The notes: generated from the letters alone by a model not told the origin. 64,000 nt of DNA from Sulfurimonas sp. (GCA_021732045.1 JAKFWK010000005.1:124001-188000), one strand, 5' to 3'; counted from the stretch's first letter, positions 1 through 8,884 are shown. Numbers and translations: made by a program.

Positions 1-2155
1 AGAGAGTTATGGTGAACTTGAGATTGATATTTTAAACCATGAAGAGTTAGGTCTGAAGGAGTCTAGCAGATACTACTCTGAGCACAACGCTTGTTTTGAT
101 TGTAAAATAAGTTTTGATCCACTTGAACCATTGTCTTTCTCTTTTAACTCTCCAAAGGGTGCATGTAGCGAGTGTGACGGACTTGGACTTCGTTATGCGC
201 TTGATCATGATAAAATAATTGACATTGACCTGAGCGTAGAAAAGGGTGCCGTTAAGATAGTTTATGGATTTAACAAGGGCTACTATTTTACATTTTTAAA
301 AGGATTTTGTTCTGCAAACAAGATAGATATAACGGTTCCATACTCATCCCTCCCTGAACATCAAAAAAAAGCGATTCTTCATGGCGGGATAGATGAAGTT
401 TCGTTTTTGTGGAAAAGCCATGAAGTAAAAAGAGTGTGGCCAGGGATTGTAAAAATAGCGTACGATATGTTTAAAGATGAAAAAGAGTTAGCTGATTATA
501 TGAGCGAAAAAACTTGTAATATCTGCGAAGGACATAGACTAAAAAGAGAGTCTTTAGCCGTGAAAGTAGGTAAGAGAGGAGTAGCAGAGCTCTTAGATAT
601 GCCAATTTCAAAAACATACGAGTGGTTTAATAGTGAAGAGAATTTTGCTTACTTAAATGATCAAAACAGAAGAATTGCACAACCTATTTTAAATGAGATT
701 AGAGAGAGACTATACTTTTTGTTTGATGTCGGGCTTGGATACATTACTTTAGGAAGAGATGCTAGAACCATTAGCGGTGGTGAAGCTCAAAGAATCCGCA
801 TCGCAAGTCAGATAGGAAGCGGCTTGACTGGCGTTATGTATGTTCTTGATGAGCCAAGTATCGGACTTCATGAGAGAGATACACTAAAACTTATCAGAAC
901 GCTTAGAAGCTTGCAGGAAAAAGGCAATAGCGTTATAGTTGTTGAACATGACAAAGAGACTATTGAGAATGCTGATTTTATAGTAGATATTGGTAATGGG
1001 GCTGGAAAATTTGGTGGGGAAGTTGTATTTAGCGGCACGCTGGATAAGTTAAAAAAAGCAAAAACACTCACAGCAGATTATCTTTATGGACGAAAAAAAA
1101 TAGAGTATTTTTATAGACGCGAACAGAAAAATTGGATAGAGATAAAGAATGTAACTGTAAACAACATTACTAATCTCAGCGCAAGAATCCCACTTAATAA
1201 TTTTGTTTGTATAACTGGTGTAAGCGGAAGCGGAAAAAGTTCTCTTATGCTTCAGACTCTCCTTCCAACCGCTAGAGAACTTTTAAATCATGCCAGAAAA
1301 GTAAATAAAGTTGCAGGTGTTGAGATAACTGGACTTGATAAGGTTGATAAAGTTATCTATCTAGACCAAAGTCCAATTGGGAGAACTCCAAGGTCAAATC
1401 CTGCAACATATACGGGTGTTATGGATGAGATAAGAAATCTTTTTGCACAAACAAAAGAGTCGCAAATAAGAGGTTACACAAGCTCAAGATTCTCTTTTAA
1501 TGTTAGAGGCGGAAGATGTGAGAAGTGCCAAGGTGAGGGAGAAATCAAGATAGAGATGCACTTTTTGCCAGATATTATGGTTAAGTGTGATGACTGTAAT
1601 GCCTCAAGATACAACCAGCAAACACTAGAAGTTCTTTATAAAGCAAAAACGATATCTGATGTATTAAATATGAGCGTTGATGAGGCTTTTGAGTTTTTTA
1701 AACCGATTCCAAAGATTCATCAAATATTAAAAACATTGGTTGAGGTTGGTCTTGGATATATCACGCTAGGTCAAAATGCCGTAACTCTCTCAGGTGGTGA
1801 AGCACAGAGAATTAAGCTAAGCAAAGAGTTAAGCCGAAGAGATACGGGGCAAACCCTCTACATCCTTGATGAGCCGACAACAGGACTTCATTTTGCGGAT
1901 GTAGATAGACTGACTGGGGTTTTACACAAATTTGTAGAGCTTGGAAATAGTGTTTTAATCATTGAGCATAATCTGGATATGATTAAAAATGCTGACTATG
2001 TTATAGATATGGGACCAGAGGGCGGAAGCGGTGGTGGACTTATTATAGCTGAGGGAAGTCCTGAAAAGTTAGCTAATGAGTATGAAAAAACAGGAAGTTA
2101 CACAGGAGAGTATCTTAAAAAAGAGCTTGCTTTGCATAATACTAAATCTAGCTAA
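1..2155 (+). CDS. uvrA: Excinuclease ABC subunit A, 5' end outside window
   Basis: This is the damage-recognition ATPase of nucleotide excision repair, which loads UvrB onto lesions. The reading frame is open from base 2, so the true start and the first Walker A lie upstream. Visible features are the first zinc-finger cysteines (C-x2-C pairs near bases 90-175), the first ABC signature ISGGEAQR with VLDEPSIGLHERD (bases 770-880), the second Walker A GVSGSGKSS (about 1220), the C-terminal zinc module CEKCQGEG...CDDC (1518-1600), and the second signature LSGGEAQR with ILDEPTTGLH (1790-1890). The stop codon sits in the loop of a perfect hairpin. Identity is secure; only the N-terminus is missing. 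Confidence 0.97.
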   Translation, partial: ESYGELEIDILNHEELGLKESSRYYSEHNACFDCKISFDPLEPLSFSFNSPKGACSECDGLGLRYALDHDKIIDIDLSVEKGAVKIVYGFNKGYYFTFLKGFCSANKIDITVPYSSLPEHQKKAILHGGIDEVSFLWKSHEVKRVWPGIVKIAYDMFKDEKELADYMSEKTCNICEGHRLKRESLAVKVGKRGVAELLDMPISKTYEWFNSEENFAYLNDQNRRIAQPILNEIRERLYFLFDVGLGYITLGRDARTISGGEAQRIRIASQIGSGLTGVMYVLDEPSIGLHERDTLKLIRTLRSLQEKGNSVIVVEHDKETIENADFIVDIGNGAGKFGGEVVFSGTLDKLKKAKTLTADYLYGRKKIEYFYRREQKNWIEIKNVTVNNITNLSARIPLNNFVCITGVSGSGKSSLMLQTLLPTARELLNHARKVNKVAGVEITGLDKVDKVIYLDQSPIGRTPRSNPATYTGVMDEIRNLFAQTKESQIRGYTSSRFSFNVRGGRCEKCQGEGEIKIEMHFLPDIMVKCDDCNASRYNQQTLEVLYKAKTISDVLNMSVDEAFEFFKPIPKIHQILKTLVEVGLGYITLGQNAVTLSGGEAQRIKLSKELSRRDTGQTLYILDEPTTGLHFADVDRLTGVLHKFVELGNSVLIIEHNLDMIKNADYVIDMGPEGGSGGGLIIAEGSPEKLANEYEKTGSYTGEYLKKELALHNTKSS

Positions 2156-2169
2156 CTAGATTTAGTATT
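2138..2169. terminator. Perfect 14-bp inverted repeat enclosing the uvrA stop
   Basis: Arms at 2138-2151 and 2156-2169 are exact reverse complements, with a 4-nt loop (CTAA) holding most of the stop codon. It lies between two convergent genes, so it probably works as a terminator or 3'-end stabiliser for one or both. Neither side has a strong T run, so it is not a textbook intrinsic terminator. Confidence 0.6.
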
Positions 2170-2187
2170 GGATTATTTAACAGACAG

Positions 2188-2508
2188 CTATTTGTTTTCT
2201 TCTTCTTCGTCGTCATAATCTTCTTCATAAAAATCATCTTCATTCTCATCACCATCATCTTCTTGTGCAGAAGTTATGTCATCGATAAGCTCTTTACATT
2301 CATCTTCTTCAATATCTCCACTTTCTATATCTCTTAGGACATCTTGAAGGTCTTCTTTAAATTCACGAAGCTCTTCTATCTCTTCTTTTGCATCTTCGCC
2401 AGCCTCTTTACTGTCTGCAATTTCTTCAAAAATCTCGTCCAATCTTTCATCAATATCTGGAATAACACTTTTTGTAATTAACTCTTTTAATTCTTGCGCG
2501 TATGACAT
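2188..2508 (-). CDS. Small highly acidic protein of unknown function
   Basis: A 106-residue soluble protein I do not recognise. Residues 1-70 look helical, with heptad-like Leu/Ile spacing. The last 25 residues are almost all Asp/Glu with a few Tyr. There is no signal peptide, membrane segment or catalytic motif. A Shine-Dalgarno AAAGG precedes the ATG, and a clear TATAAT (2538-2543, minus strand) lies upstream, so it is probably expressed as a single gene. The acidic tail suggests binding to a basic protein or mimicry of nucleic acid, but that is a guess. It converges on uvrA. Confidence 0.7.
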   Translation of the reverse strand: MSYAQELKELITKSVIPDIDERLDEIFEEIADSKEAGEDAKEEIEELREFKEDLQDVLRDIESGDIEEDECKELIDDITSAQEDDGDENEDDFYEEDYDDEEEENK

Positions 2509-2537
2509 AAAAATACCTTTATAAATAAAATTTTGAA

Positions 2538-2543
2538 ATTATA
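2538..2543 (-). promoter_or_regulatory. -10 element of the acidic-protein gene
   Basis: TATAAT on the minus strand, about 30 nt upstream of the ATG at 2508. No clear -35 is visible, which is common for Campylobacterota sigma-70 promoters. Confidence 0.5.
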
Positions 2544-2608
2544 CTCTACATAAGAGTAAATCAGGCTGGATATGAGCTACAATAAAGAAAATTTAGTAGG
2601 TGTTTGAA

Positions 2609-3340
2609 ATGAGAATATATGCGTGTATTATTGGTAGTGAGATATTAAATGGTAGAAGAGTTGACAAGCACTTTGAGTTTTTAAGAGAAAAATTAAGTGA
2701 ATATGGACATGAGCTTTTTGCATCTTTTGTCATAAAAGATGATAGAGAGTTGATTGCAAATATATATAATTTGATTAAAAATGATAAGGAAGCAGTTATG
2801 TTTTCCTTTGGAGGCATTGGCTCTACACCTGATGACTTAACAAGAGCCATAGCTGCGGAAGTTTTTACATCAAGCAAACTAGAAAAACATAAAAAATTTG
2901 AGCAAGATATTATTGACAGATTTGGTGATGAAGCGTATCCATACAGAATAAATATGGCAAATTTGCCAAAAAATTCTGAGTTACTTTTCAATCCCATAAA
3001 TAATATGTCAGGATTCTCACTAGAAGATAGATACTTTTTTACTCCCGGTTTTGTACAGATGTCGCATCCGATGGTTAGTGCTGTTATTGAGAGATTATTT
3101 AGCAAACATATTCAAAAATATAGATTGACGCTTATTGCTCAAACTAGCGAAAATACTCTTATCTCTGTTATGGAGAAGGTGTCCCCAGAGGTTGAATTTT
3201 CATCTTTGCCGATGATAGAAAATCAAAAAATATCTGTTGAAATCTCTCTGAGTTCAACAGATAAGTTGCTTGTGGAGAAAAATTTTAAGCTATTTACTGA
3301 CTTTTTGGATAGTTCAAATGTATCATACGAGTTACTGTAA
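2609..3340 (+). CDS. CinA/MoaB-like molybdopterin-binding domain protein
   Basis: A roughly 243-residue protein matching the N-terminal (MoCF_biosynth) domain of CinA. It begins with a beta strand and IGSEILNGRRVD, the CinA/MoeA-type start, and contains a FSFGGIGSTPDDLTR segment (normally TGGLGPTxDDxT). The C-terminal nicotinamide-nucleotide amidase domain of full CinA is absent. The frame continues up to a GTG at 2600, but the ATG at 2609 is preferred because a TAGG/GGTG ribosome site sits at normal spacing. The family binds molybdopterin-like or nucleotide ligands; the precise substrate of stand-alone members is uncertain. Confidence 0.85.
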   Translation: MRIYACIIGSEILNGRRVDKHFEFLREKLSEYGHELFASFVIKDDRELIANIYNLIKNDKEAVMFSFGGIGSTPDDLTRAIAAEVFTSSKLEKHKKFEQDIIDRFGDEAYPYRINMANLPKNSELLFNPINNMSGFSLEDRYFFTPGFVQMSHPMVSAVIERLFSKHIQKYRLTLIAQTSENTLISVMEKVSPEVEFSSLPMIENQKISVEISLSSTDKLLVEKNFKLFTDFLDSSNVSYELL

Positions 3341-3373
3341 AGTAAAATTTTAGCTTTTATGGTTATATTATTC

Positions 3374-3389
3374 TTAAGCTAGAGCTTAA
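3374..3389. repeat. 16-bp palindrome upstream of mscL
   Basis: TTAAGCT-AG-AGCTTAA is a perfect 7+2+7 inverted repeat between the cinA-like gene and mscL. With no T run it is more likely an operator or small structure than a terminator. A likely -10 for mscL (TATGAT, 3469-3474) lies about 80 nt further on. Confidence 0.4.
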
Positions 3390-3505
3390 AATGGAATGCT
3401 CGCCATCAGTTAGATGAGTACCAACTTGGTGAATATCAACATGTAAAAAAGATAAAATAGTTTCCAGCTATGATAAAATTGCTTATTATCAAAAAGAGGT
3501 TATGA

Positions 3506-3946
3506 ATGTTTGAAGAGTTTAAAAAGTTTCTTATTAGAGGAAACATGGTTGATATGGCGGTTGGTTTTATCTTTGGGGCGGCGTTTGCTACTCTCGTGCA
3601 GTCTCTTGTTAAAAATATAATTATGCCACCCGTGGGTATGCTTCTTGGAAAGGTTGATTTTTCAAACCTCTTTATCGCGCTTGATGGAAACAGCTACAAC
3701 ACAATTGCAGAGCTTGAGAAGGCTGGCACTCCTGCTATTAAGCTAGGCGTTTTTGTAAATGACACTATCTCATTTTTGATTTTAGGAACTGTTATGTTTA
3801 TACTCGTGAAGAGCTATAACAAACTAAGAGCTAAAGATCTAGAAGCTGCGCCGCTTCCACCTTCTGAAAAAATCTGTAGCCAATGTGCTATGAGCATTCC
3901 AGTTGCTGCAAAAATATGTCCATATTGTTCAAACAAAGAAGTTTAA
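3506..3946 (+). CDS. mscL: Large-conductance mechanosensitive channel with zinc ribbon
   Basis: This is the inner-membrane pentameric tension valve that releases solutes on hypo-osmotic shock. Residues 1-45 show the MscL signature (FKKFLIRGNMVDMAVGFIFG, then IIMPPVG), followed by a periplasmic loop (50-78), TM2 (80-102) and the cytoplasmic helix start. Instead of an ordinary tail, residues 121-146 carry C124-x2-C127 and C138-x2-C141, a zinc-ribbon-like knuckle. The start is the ATG at 3506, just after AGAGG. An overlapping ATG at 3502 hits a stop within three codons. The channel call is secure; the metal-binding tail is inferred. Confidence 0.95.
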   Translation: MFEEFKKFLIRGNMVDMAVGFIFGAAFATLVQSLVKNIIMPPVGMLLGKVDFSNLFIALDGNSYNTIAELEKAGTPAIKLGVFVNDTISFLILGTVMFILVKSYNKLRAKDLEAAPLPPSEKICSQCAMSIPVAAKICPYCSNKEV

Positions 3947-3994
3947 GTAATCTCTTTGTATCTATAATTTAAATTAATTCCTCTTTTTTGATGG

Positions 3995-4000
3995 TATAAT
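3995..4000 (+). promoter_or_regulatory. -10 element of the ATP-grasp/alpha-E operon
   Basis: TATAAT lies 30 nt before the first possible start of the ligase gene, behind a T-rich tract. A strong GGAGGTG ribosome site (4019-4025) follows. This would give a leader of roughly 20-25 nt. Confidence 0.55.
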
Positions 4001-4029
4001 TATTTGAAGCCATAAATTGGAGGTGTTCA

Positions 4030-5391
4030 TTGTTGGAAAAATCGACAGAGTCGCATGAGAAGTTTTGGGAGATTTTTTCAAAACAAGATAGAAAAAAAAT
4101 AGATGAATTTCAAAGATATATGGATAAATTTGCAATAAATTTTAATCTCTACAAAGATGGTAATTTTATAGAGAGATCACTTCCTTTTGATGTCATCCCG
4201 CGCATTATCTCAAAAGAAGATTTTTCAAAAATAGAAAAAGGGTTAATCCAGAGAGTAACCGCATTAAACATGTTTTTAGAAGATTTGTATACAGATGAGA
4301 AGATTATAAATGACGGAATAATTCCTAGAGAGTTTGTGCTTCAAGCAAAAGGGTATCTGGAGAAATTTAAAGGTTTTTCACCCTCAAAAAAAATAAGAAC
4401 TCACATAAATGGCATTGATCTTGTTAAGGATTCCGTAAATGATGAATGGGTTATTTTAGAGGATAATTTAAGAGTTCCTAGTGGTTCCAGTTACCCGCTT
4501 TCAATTAGAGATACATATAGAAAAATATATCCTGACTTTTTTGAGACCATGAAAATTAAGCCAATTAAACAGTATCCAAAATATATAGCAGATGCCATGA
4601 ATTATGTAAATTGCGGAGGGATAAATATTGTTTTATCGCCTGGTAGATTTAACGCAGCTTATTATGAGCATAGCTATTTGGCAGACAAGATTGGTGCTGA
4701 GTTAGTTCGTGCTCATGAGCTCAAAGTAGTTGATAAAAAGTTATATTTTAAAAACTATAATGGAAAGCTTGTGAGAGTTGGTGCAGTTTATAGAAGACTT
4801 GATGATGATTTTTTAGATCCAACATTTTTTAATCCAGAGAGTCTCATCGGTGTTCCTGGCTTAGTTGAGGCTTATTTGAGTAAAAATGTTGCAATAATGA
4901 ATGGTATTGGAAATGGTGTTGCTGATGATAAGGGGATATACTACTTTGTTCCTAAAATGATTAAGTACTACCTTGGTGAAGAGCCAATACTGCAAAATGC
5001 ACCAACTTATTTGCCATATTTCAAAGAAGATATGGAGTATGTTTTTAACAATATGGAAAAATTAGTTATAAAAGATGTTGCTGAAGCTGGTGGATACGGA
5101 GTTTTGTTTGGACACACTATGACGGCTACTCAAATAGCGGATTTAAAGCTAATTATTAAAGCAGACCCCAGAAGATTTATTGCTCAAGAGCTGATAGAGT
5201 TTTATGATGAGAAGTGTTATATTGACGGAAAATTACAGGATAGAAAAGCAGACTTTAGAGCTTATGTTGTAATGGGTGAGGATGTTAAGGTTTGGGAGTG
5301 CGGGCTTACAAGATATGCTCTTGAAGCTGGAAATTATCTTGTAAATTCATCTCAGGGTGGCGGATTTAAAGATACATGGATTATGGAGTAG
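4030..5391 (+). CDS. Circularly permuted ATP-grasp protein (COG2308 type)
   Basis: A 453-residue stand-alone member of the circularly permuted ATP-grasp family, predicted to form an amide or peptide bond using ATP. Family landmarks are LPFDVIPRII...GLIQR (51-75), INDGIIP (93-99), the EDNLRVPSG segment (about 143-152), LSPGRFNAAYYEH (about 202-214), RRLDDDFLDP (about 257), VIKDVAEAGGYGV (about 349-361) and the C-terminal SSQGGGFKDTW. The start is TTG at 4030 or 4033, after a strong GGAGG. It is first in a four-gene operon with alpha-E and two AstE-like genes. The substrate is unknown. Confidence 0.88.
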   Translation: MLEKSTESHEKFWEIFSKQDRKKIDEFQRYMDKFAINFNLYKDGNFIERSLPFDVIPRIISKEDFSKIEKGLIQRVTALNMFLEDLYTDEKIINDGIIPREFVLQAKGYLEKFKGFSPSKKIRTHINGIDLVKDSVNDEWVILEDNLRVPSGSSYPLSIRDTYRKIYPDFFETMKIKPIKQYPKYIADAMNYVNCGGINIVLSPGRFNAAYYEHSYLADKIGAELVRAHELKVVDKKLYFKNYNGKLVRVGAVYRRLDDDFLDPTFFNPESLIGVPGLVEAYLSKNVAIMNGIGNGVADDKGIYYFVPKMIKYYLGEEPILQNAPTYLPYFKEDMEYVFNNMEKLVIKDVAEAGGYGVLFGHTMTATQIADLKLIIKADPRRFIAQELIEFYDEKCYIDGKLQDRKADFRAYVVMGEDVKVWECGLTRYALEAGNYLVNSSQGGGFKDTWIME

Positions 5392-5394
5392 AGT

Positions 5395-6066
5395 ATGAAA
5401 CAACTGTTAACAGCAAATGTAGCTACGCACTTATACTGGCTTGGAAGATATCTAGAGAGAATTGAATCAACGCTTATTTGGGTAATGAAGGCTTATGATT
5501 TCGTAATAGATGTTGATAAAAATGCTGGGATTGCCCTTTATAAAAAGTTCGGCATAGATTTAGAGTATTCGGACTCACAAAGTTTTTTAAATAATGCACT
5601 TTTGGGTGAGCATACAGCAAATATATATAGCTTAACTTCGAAGGCAAGAGAAAATGCAATTATTTGTCGCTCTCAAATAGATGCGGAAGCGTTTGGTGAG
5701 ATTATGGAGTTAAACAGTATTTTTGATAAAGCCTACAAGAATAAAATAGACATAAATCATCAGTGTATTGACAGTGCACACTCTCTTATTCGTGAGATTT
5801 GGGGGTCGCTCTCAAGAAGGAAAAGCAGACAGTCGAGTGACTACTTTTTTAGACTTGGAAAAATTGTTGAGGAGCTTGATTTTTATCTGAGGTTTGGTGC
5901 GGATAGAGATATAGTTGAAATAGTGATTAAAAACATAGATGTAATTATAAAAAAACTTTCATGTGAAAGCGAGTCTGATGCCAAAGAGTATCAAAGCTTA
6001 AGTATGGAGCAAGAGAACATTATGTTTGAGATTGATAAGAGAATCGCAAAAATAATAGTAGGATAG
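5395..6066 (+). CDS. Alpha-E domain protein (COG2307 type)
   Basis: A 223-residue all-helical protein of the alpha-E (DUF403) family. It starts with the diagnostic LYWLGRYLERIEST (residues 13-26) and has an IREIWGSLS segment near 137-145. The family is known as the partner of circularly permuted ATP-grasp enzymes, often fused to them, and its biochemical role is not established. It is shorter than usual alpha-E proteins (about 300 residues) and than the fused copy in this locus. It begins 3 nt after the ligase stop and ends 2 nt before the next gene, so it is clearly co-translated with them. Confidence 0.85.
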   Translation: MKQLLTANVATHLYWLGRYLERIESTLIWVMKAYDFVIDVDKNAGIALYKKFGIDLEYSDSQSFLNNALLGEHTANIYSLTSKARENAIICRSQIDAEAFGEIMELNSIFDKAYKNKIDINHQCIDSAHSLIREIWGSLSRRKSRQSSDYFFRLGKIVEELDFYLRFGADRDIVEIVIKNIDVIIKKLSCESESDAKEYQSLSMEQENIMFEIDKRIAKIIVG

Positions 6067-6068
6067 TA

Positions 6069-7013
6069 ATGCAGGTAAAAGAGATATTTTCATCGCAACT
6101 GCCAGTAGGTGAGACACTTAGCATAAAGAGAAGCAGGTTTGAACCGTTTAAAAAGAGTGATAATTTAAAAAGAATAAGCATAGTGAGTGGTACACACGGG
6201 GATGAGCTAGAAGGTCAATATGCTATCTATCTTCTTACTTCTTGGCTAAGTGAAAACCCGGATGCTATAAGCGGAATTATAGATATATATCCGGCAGTAA
6301 ATGCTCTTGGAATTGATACTATCACTAGAGGGTTTCCTCTTTATGAGGTTGATCTAAACAGAGTCTTTCCAGGTGGAGAGGATGGATTTTTACCTGGACA
6401 ACTTGTTCACGCCCTTGTGCAGGATGTAAAGGGGAGTGACATAGCAATAGATATACACTCATCTAACATCTTCTTAAGAGAGATACCGCAGATAAGAATT
6501 AACAAGGAGTTTTCAAACTCAACGCTTCCTCTTGCAAAAGAGTTAAACTGTGATTTTATCTGGATTCATGACGCTGTTACGGTTCTAGAAGCTACTTTTT
6601 CACATACAATGAACTCTTTGGGGACAAAAACCCTAGTTGTAGAGATGGGTGTCGGTATGCGAGTTACAAAAGAGTATGGAAAACAGCTTTTGTGCGGGAT
6701 GTTGAACCTTATGAAAAAAGAGGGGATTATCACTACCGAGAAATCATTTGAGGCAAGAGAGCCATTTTTGTCCGAGGTTGGAGAGGTATTTTATCTTAAC
6801 TCCCCATCAAGCGGACTATTTGTTCCAGCCCTTGACCATTGCGCAATTATCAAAAAAAACGAGAAAATAGGTACGATAGTTGAGCCACTAACTGGCACTG
6901 TTTTAGATACGCTTTATGCCCCAAACGGCGGTATTTTGTTTACTCTTCGCGAGTTTCCGGTTGTTTATGAGGGTTCGCTGCTTGCTAGAATCTTTGGAGA
7001 AAAAGATAGATGA
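6069..7013 (+). CDS. AstE/aspartoacylase-family zinc hydrolase
   Basis: A 314-residue member of the succinylglutamate desuccinylase/aspartoacylase family (M14-like fold), which hydrolyses N-acyl or amide bonds. The zinc site is intact: GTHGDELEG (H43, E46) and DIHSS (H130). Substrate Arg/Asn are in DLNRVFPGG (95-103), and the catalytic Glu is in VVEMG (E192). The C-terminal half (220-314) is the beta-rich lid domain. It overlaps the next gene by ATGA (7010-7013). Its place in the ATP-grasp operon suggests it cuts the bond the ligase makes, or processes its substrate. Function is inferred from context. Confidence 0.87.
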   Translation: MQVKEIFSSQLPVGETLSIKRSRFEPFKKSDNLKRISIVSGTHGDELEGQYAIYLLTSWLSENPDAISGIIDIYPAVNALGIDTITRGFPLYEVDLNRVFPGGEDGFLPGQLVHALVQDVKGSDIAIDIHSSNIFLREIPQIRINKEFSNSTLPLAKELNCDFIWIHDAVTVLEATFSHTMNSLGTKTLVVEMGVGMRVTKEYGKQLLCGMLNLMKKEGIITTEKSFEAREPFLSEVGEVFYLNSPSSGLFVPALDHCAIIKKNEKIGTIVEPLTGTVLDTLYAPNGGILFTLREFPVVYEGSLLARIFGEKDR

Positions 7014-7945
7014 AAATAGTTGAAATAGCAAAATTTACCTCTTTAAATCGTGCCCCTTTGGTAATTGAGGGTTATCTCTTTGAGGGGAGTGACCCAGAGG
7101 CTCCGAGCGTTGCCGTTGTCGGCGCTATGGAGGGAAAAAACATACTTCCTCTCTACACTGCCTCAAAGTTAGTCGATTTTCTAAAAAATAAGATTCAAAA
7201 TGAAGATAAGATAAAAGGAAATATACTTATTATCCCATCTATCAACAGCTATGCGCTAAATATTAACGAGAGATTTTGGCCATTAGATAAAACAGATATA
7301 AATATGATGTTTCCTGGGTATGAGCTTGGAGAAACAACACAAAGAATAGCAAAAAAAGTGTTTGACGCAATTTGTGGTTATAACTATGGAATTATTTTGG
7401 AGAGCAGAGATGATCTCTCCAACTGTATTCCGTATGTCAAGCTTTTTAAATCTGGTTTTGAGGATATAGAGGGTGCTAAAACATTTGGTTTTAGACTTAT
7501 CAGTCATAAGGAATTAACCCCAATAGATACTGTTACGCTTCAGTATAATTGGCAGCTTTGGGAGACAAAAGCCTACTCTATAATTTGTCCGAATGCAAAT
7601 CAGATTGACATAAATAGTTCAAATGAGATTTTTGAGGGTATTGTTCAGTTTCTTAGTAAAAATGGACTAATAGGGTATAAAGTTTTAAATGGTTTTGAGT
7701 CAACAGTCGCAACACAAGATGAGGTCGAGATAGTAAAAGCACCCAAAAGCGGTATCTTTATTACTACGAGAAAAGAGGGTACTTGCGTAAGTAAAGATGA
7801 TGTGATTGGTCAGATTGTTCACTCTCTAAATGGGGAGATTATATATAATTTCCTAGCACCATGTAATGGAATGATTGTCTGCTGTTATAAAAATGGTTTG
7901 ATTTTAGAAGGTACATTGACATTTAGGCTAATTGGGAGCGGATGA
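7010..7945 (+). CDS. AstE-like paralogue lacking catalytic motifs (pseudoenzyme)
   Basis: A 311-residue paralogue of the preceding gene with the same layout, but every catalytic motif is replaced. GTHGDE becomes GAMEGKN (38-44), DLNRVFPG becomes DINMMFPG (96-103), DIHSS becomes LESRDD (130-135), and VVEMG becomes IICPN (191-195). The surrounding strands and the C-terminal beta domain (LKAPKSGIF-like at about 243-252) are kept, and the frame is intact, so it is maintained rather than decaying. It is likely a regulatory or structural partner, possibly forming a heteromer with the upstream hydrolase. It ends 1 nt from the convergent transglutaminase gene. Confidence 0.8.
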   Translation: MKIVEIAKFTSLNRAPLVIEGYLFEGSDPEAPSVAVVGAMEGKNILPLYTASKLVDFLKNKIQNEDKIKGNILIIPSINSYALNINERFWPLDKTDINMMFPGYELGETTQRIAKKVFDAICGYNYGIILESRDDLSNCIPYVKLFKSGFEDIEGAKTFGFRLISHKELTPIDTVTLQYNWQLWETKAYSIICPNANQIDINSSNEIFEGIVQFLSKNGLIGYKVLNGFESTVATQDEVEIVKAPKSGIFITTRKEGTCVSKDDVIGQIVHSLNGEIIYNFLAPCNGMIVCCYKNGLILEGTLTFRLIGSG

Positions 7946-7946
7946 G

Positions 7947-8879
7947 TTACTGTGATTGCATCTGCATCTGCTGTCTCATAAGCTCCTCTGCATCTACTCT
8001 TTTTACATCTACCATAACACTAAGCCGGCTGCTTCCACTGCTTGAAACCACTCCCTTTAGAGGCGATATGTCGTTATAGTCTCTTCCTGAACCTAAAATG
8101 ATATGTTGATCAGTCGGGATTATATTATTAGTTGGATCAAAATTTGCCCATCCTGCATTTGGTATATATACGCTAAACCAAGCATGTGATGCATCTGTTC
8201 CAAAAAATTTCACCTCACCATCTTGCGGCTTTGTTTCGATATACCCGCTTACATATTTTGCAGGCAATCCTATGGCTCTTAGAGCTGATATTGCGAACTG
8301 CGCAAAATCTTGACATACGCCTTTTTTTGCCTCGAAAATTGTCTCTATCGGTGTTGTGATAGTGCTAAATCCGCTAATAAACGCAAAATCATTAAAAATT
8401 CTTCTCATAAACTCATCCGTTGCTTCAAAAATATCTCTGTTTTTATGAAACGACTCAAGAGCATATTTTTTTATAGCCAAAGAGGCATTTGGAATAAGTT
8501 CCGACTCAAAAAGAAACTGTTTTGCGCTTATGTCGTCCGAATGAAAACCGGAGAGTCTCTCCAGCGCTTTAGCATAGGTTATACTGTTTCGCATAATAGA
8601 GTTAGTGTTGTTTTGTATTAAATCCGTATAGAGATGAACTTTTGATTTCCCGACAACACTTAAAGATTGGTGAGGCTCTCTGATAAGGAGATGTTTGTTG
8701 TTGTTCCCAAACATATCTACAAACTCAAATGACTCAAAAACTTCAGGTTCTATCTCCATAGAGAAATTCAGTAATTTTTGATACGCACTCTCTCTTGGTT
8801 TTATTCTTGCTATGTTGTGACTAAAAGTTACTATGCTTTGGTAGTCAAATATTGTTCTGTGGTAAATTTCATAAATCAT
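7947..8879 (-). CDS. Transglutaminase-like cysteine protease-fold protein
   Basis: A 310-residue protein with a bacterial transglutaminase N-terminal beta domain (1-80) and a transglutaminase core. The catalytic triad is visible: C189 in KKGVCQDFAQ, H232 in ASHAWFSVY and D248 in NFDPTNN. The core is followed by a short tail with a Met/Gln-rich end. There is no signal peptide, so it is cytoplasmic. The fold can cleave or transfer amides. It is last in the minus-strand operon, 5 nt after the fused ATP-grasp/alpha-E gene, a pairing well known for this family. Confidence 0.88.
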   Translation of the reverse strand: MIYEIYHRTIFDYQSIVTFSHNIARIKPRESAYQKLLNFSMEIEPEVFESFEFVDMFGNNNKHLLIREPHQSLSVVGKSKVHLYTDLIQNNTNSIMRNSITYAKALERLSGFHSDDISAKQFLFESELIPNASLAIKKYALESFHKNRDIFEATDEFMRRIFNDFAFISGFSTITTPIETIFEAKKGVCQDFAQFAISALRAIGLPAKYVSGYIETKPQDGEVKFFGTDASHAWFSVYIPNAGWANFDPTNNIIPTDQHIILGSGRDYNDISPLKGVVSSSGSSRLSVMVDVKRVDAEELMRQQMQMQSQ

Positions 8880-8884
8880 TTTTT

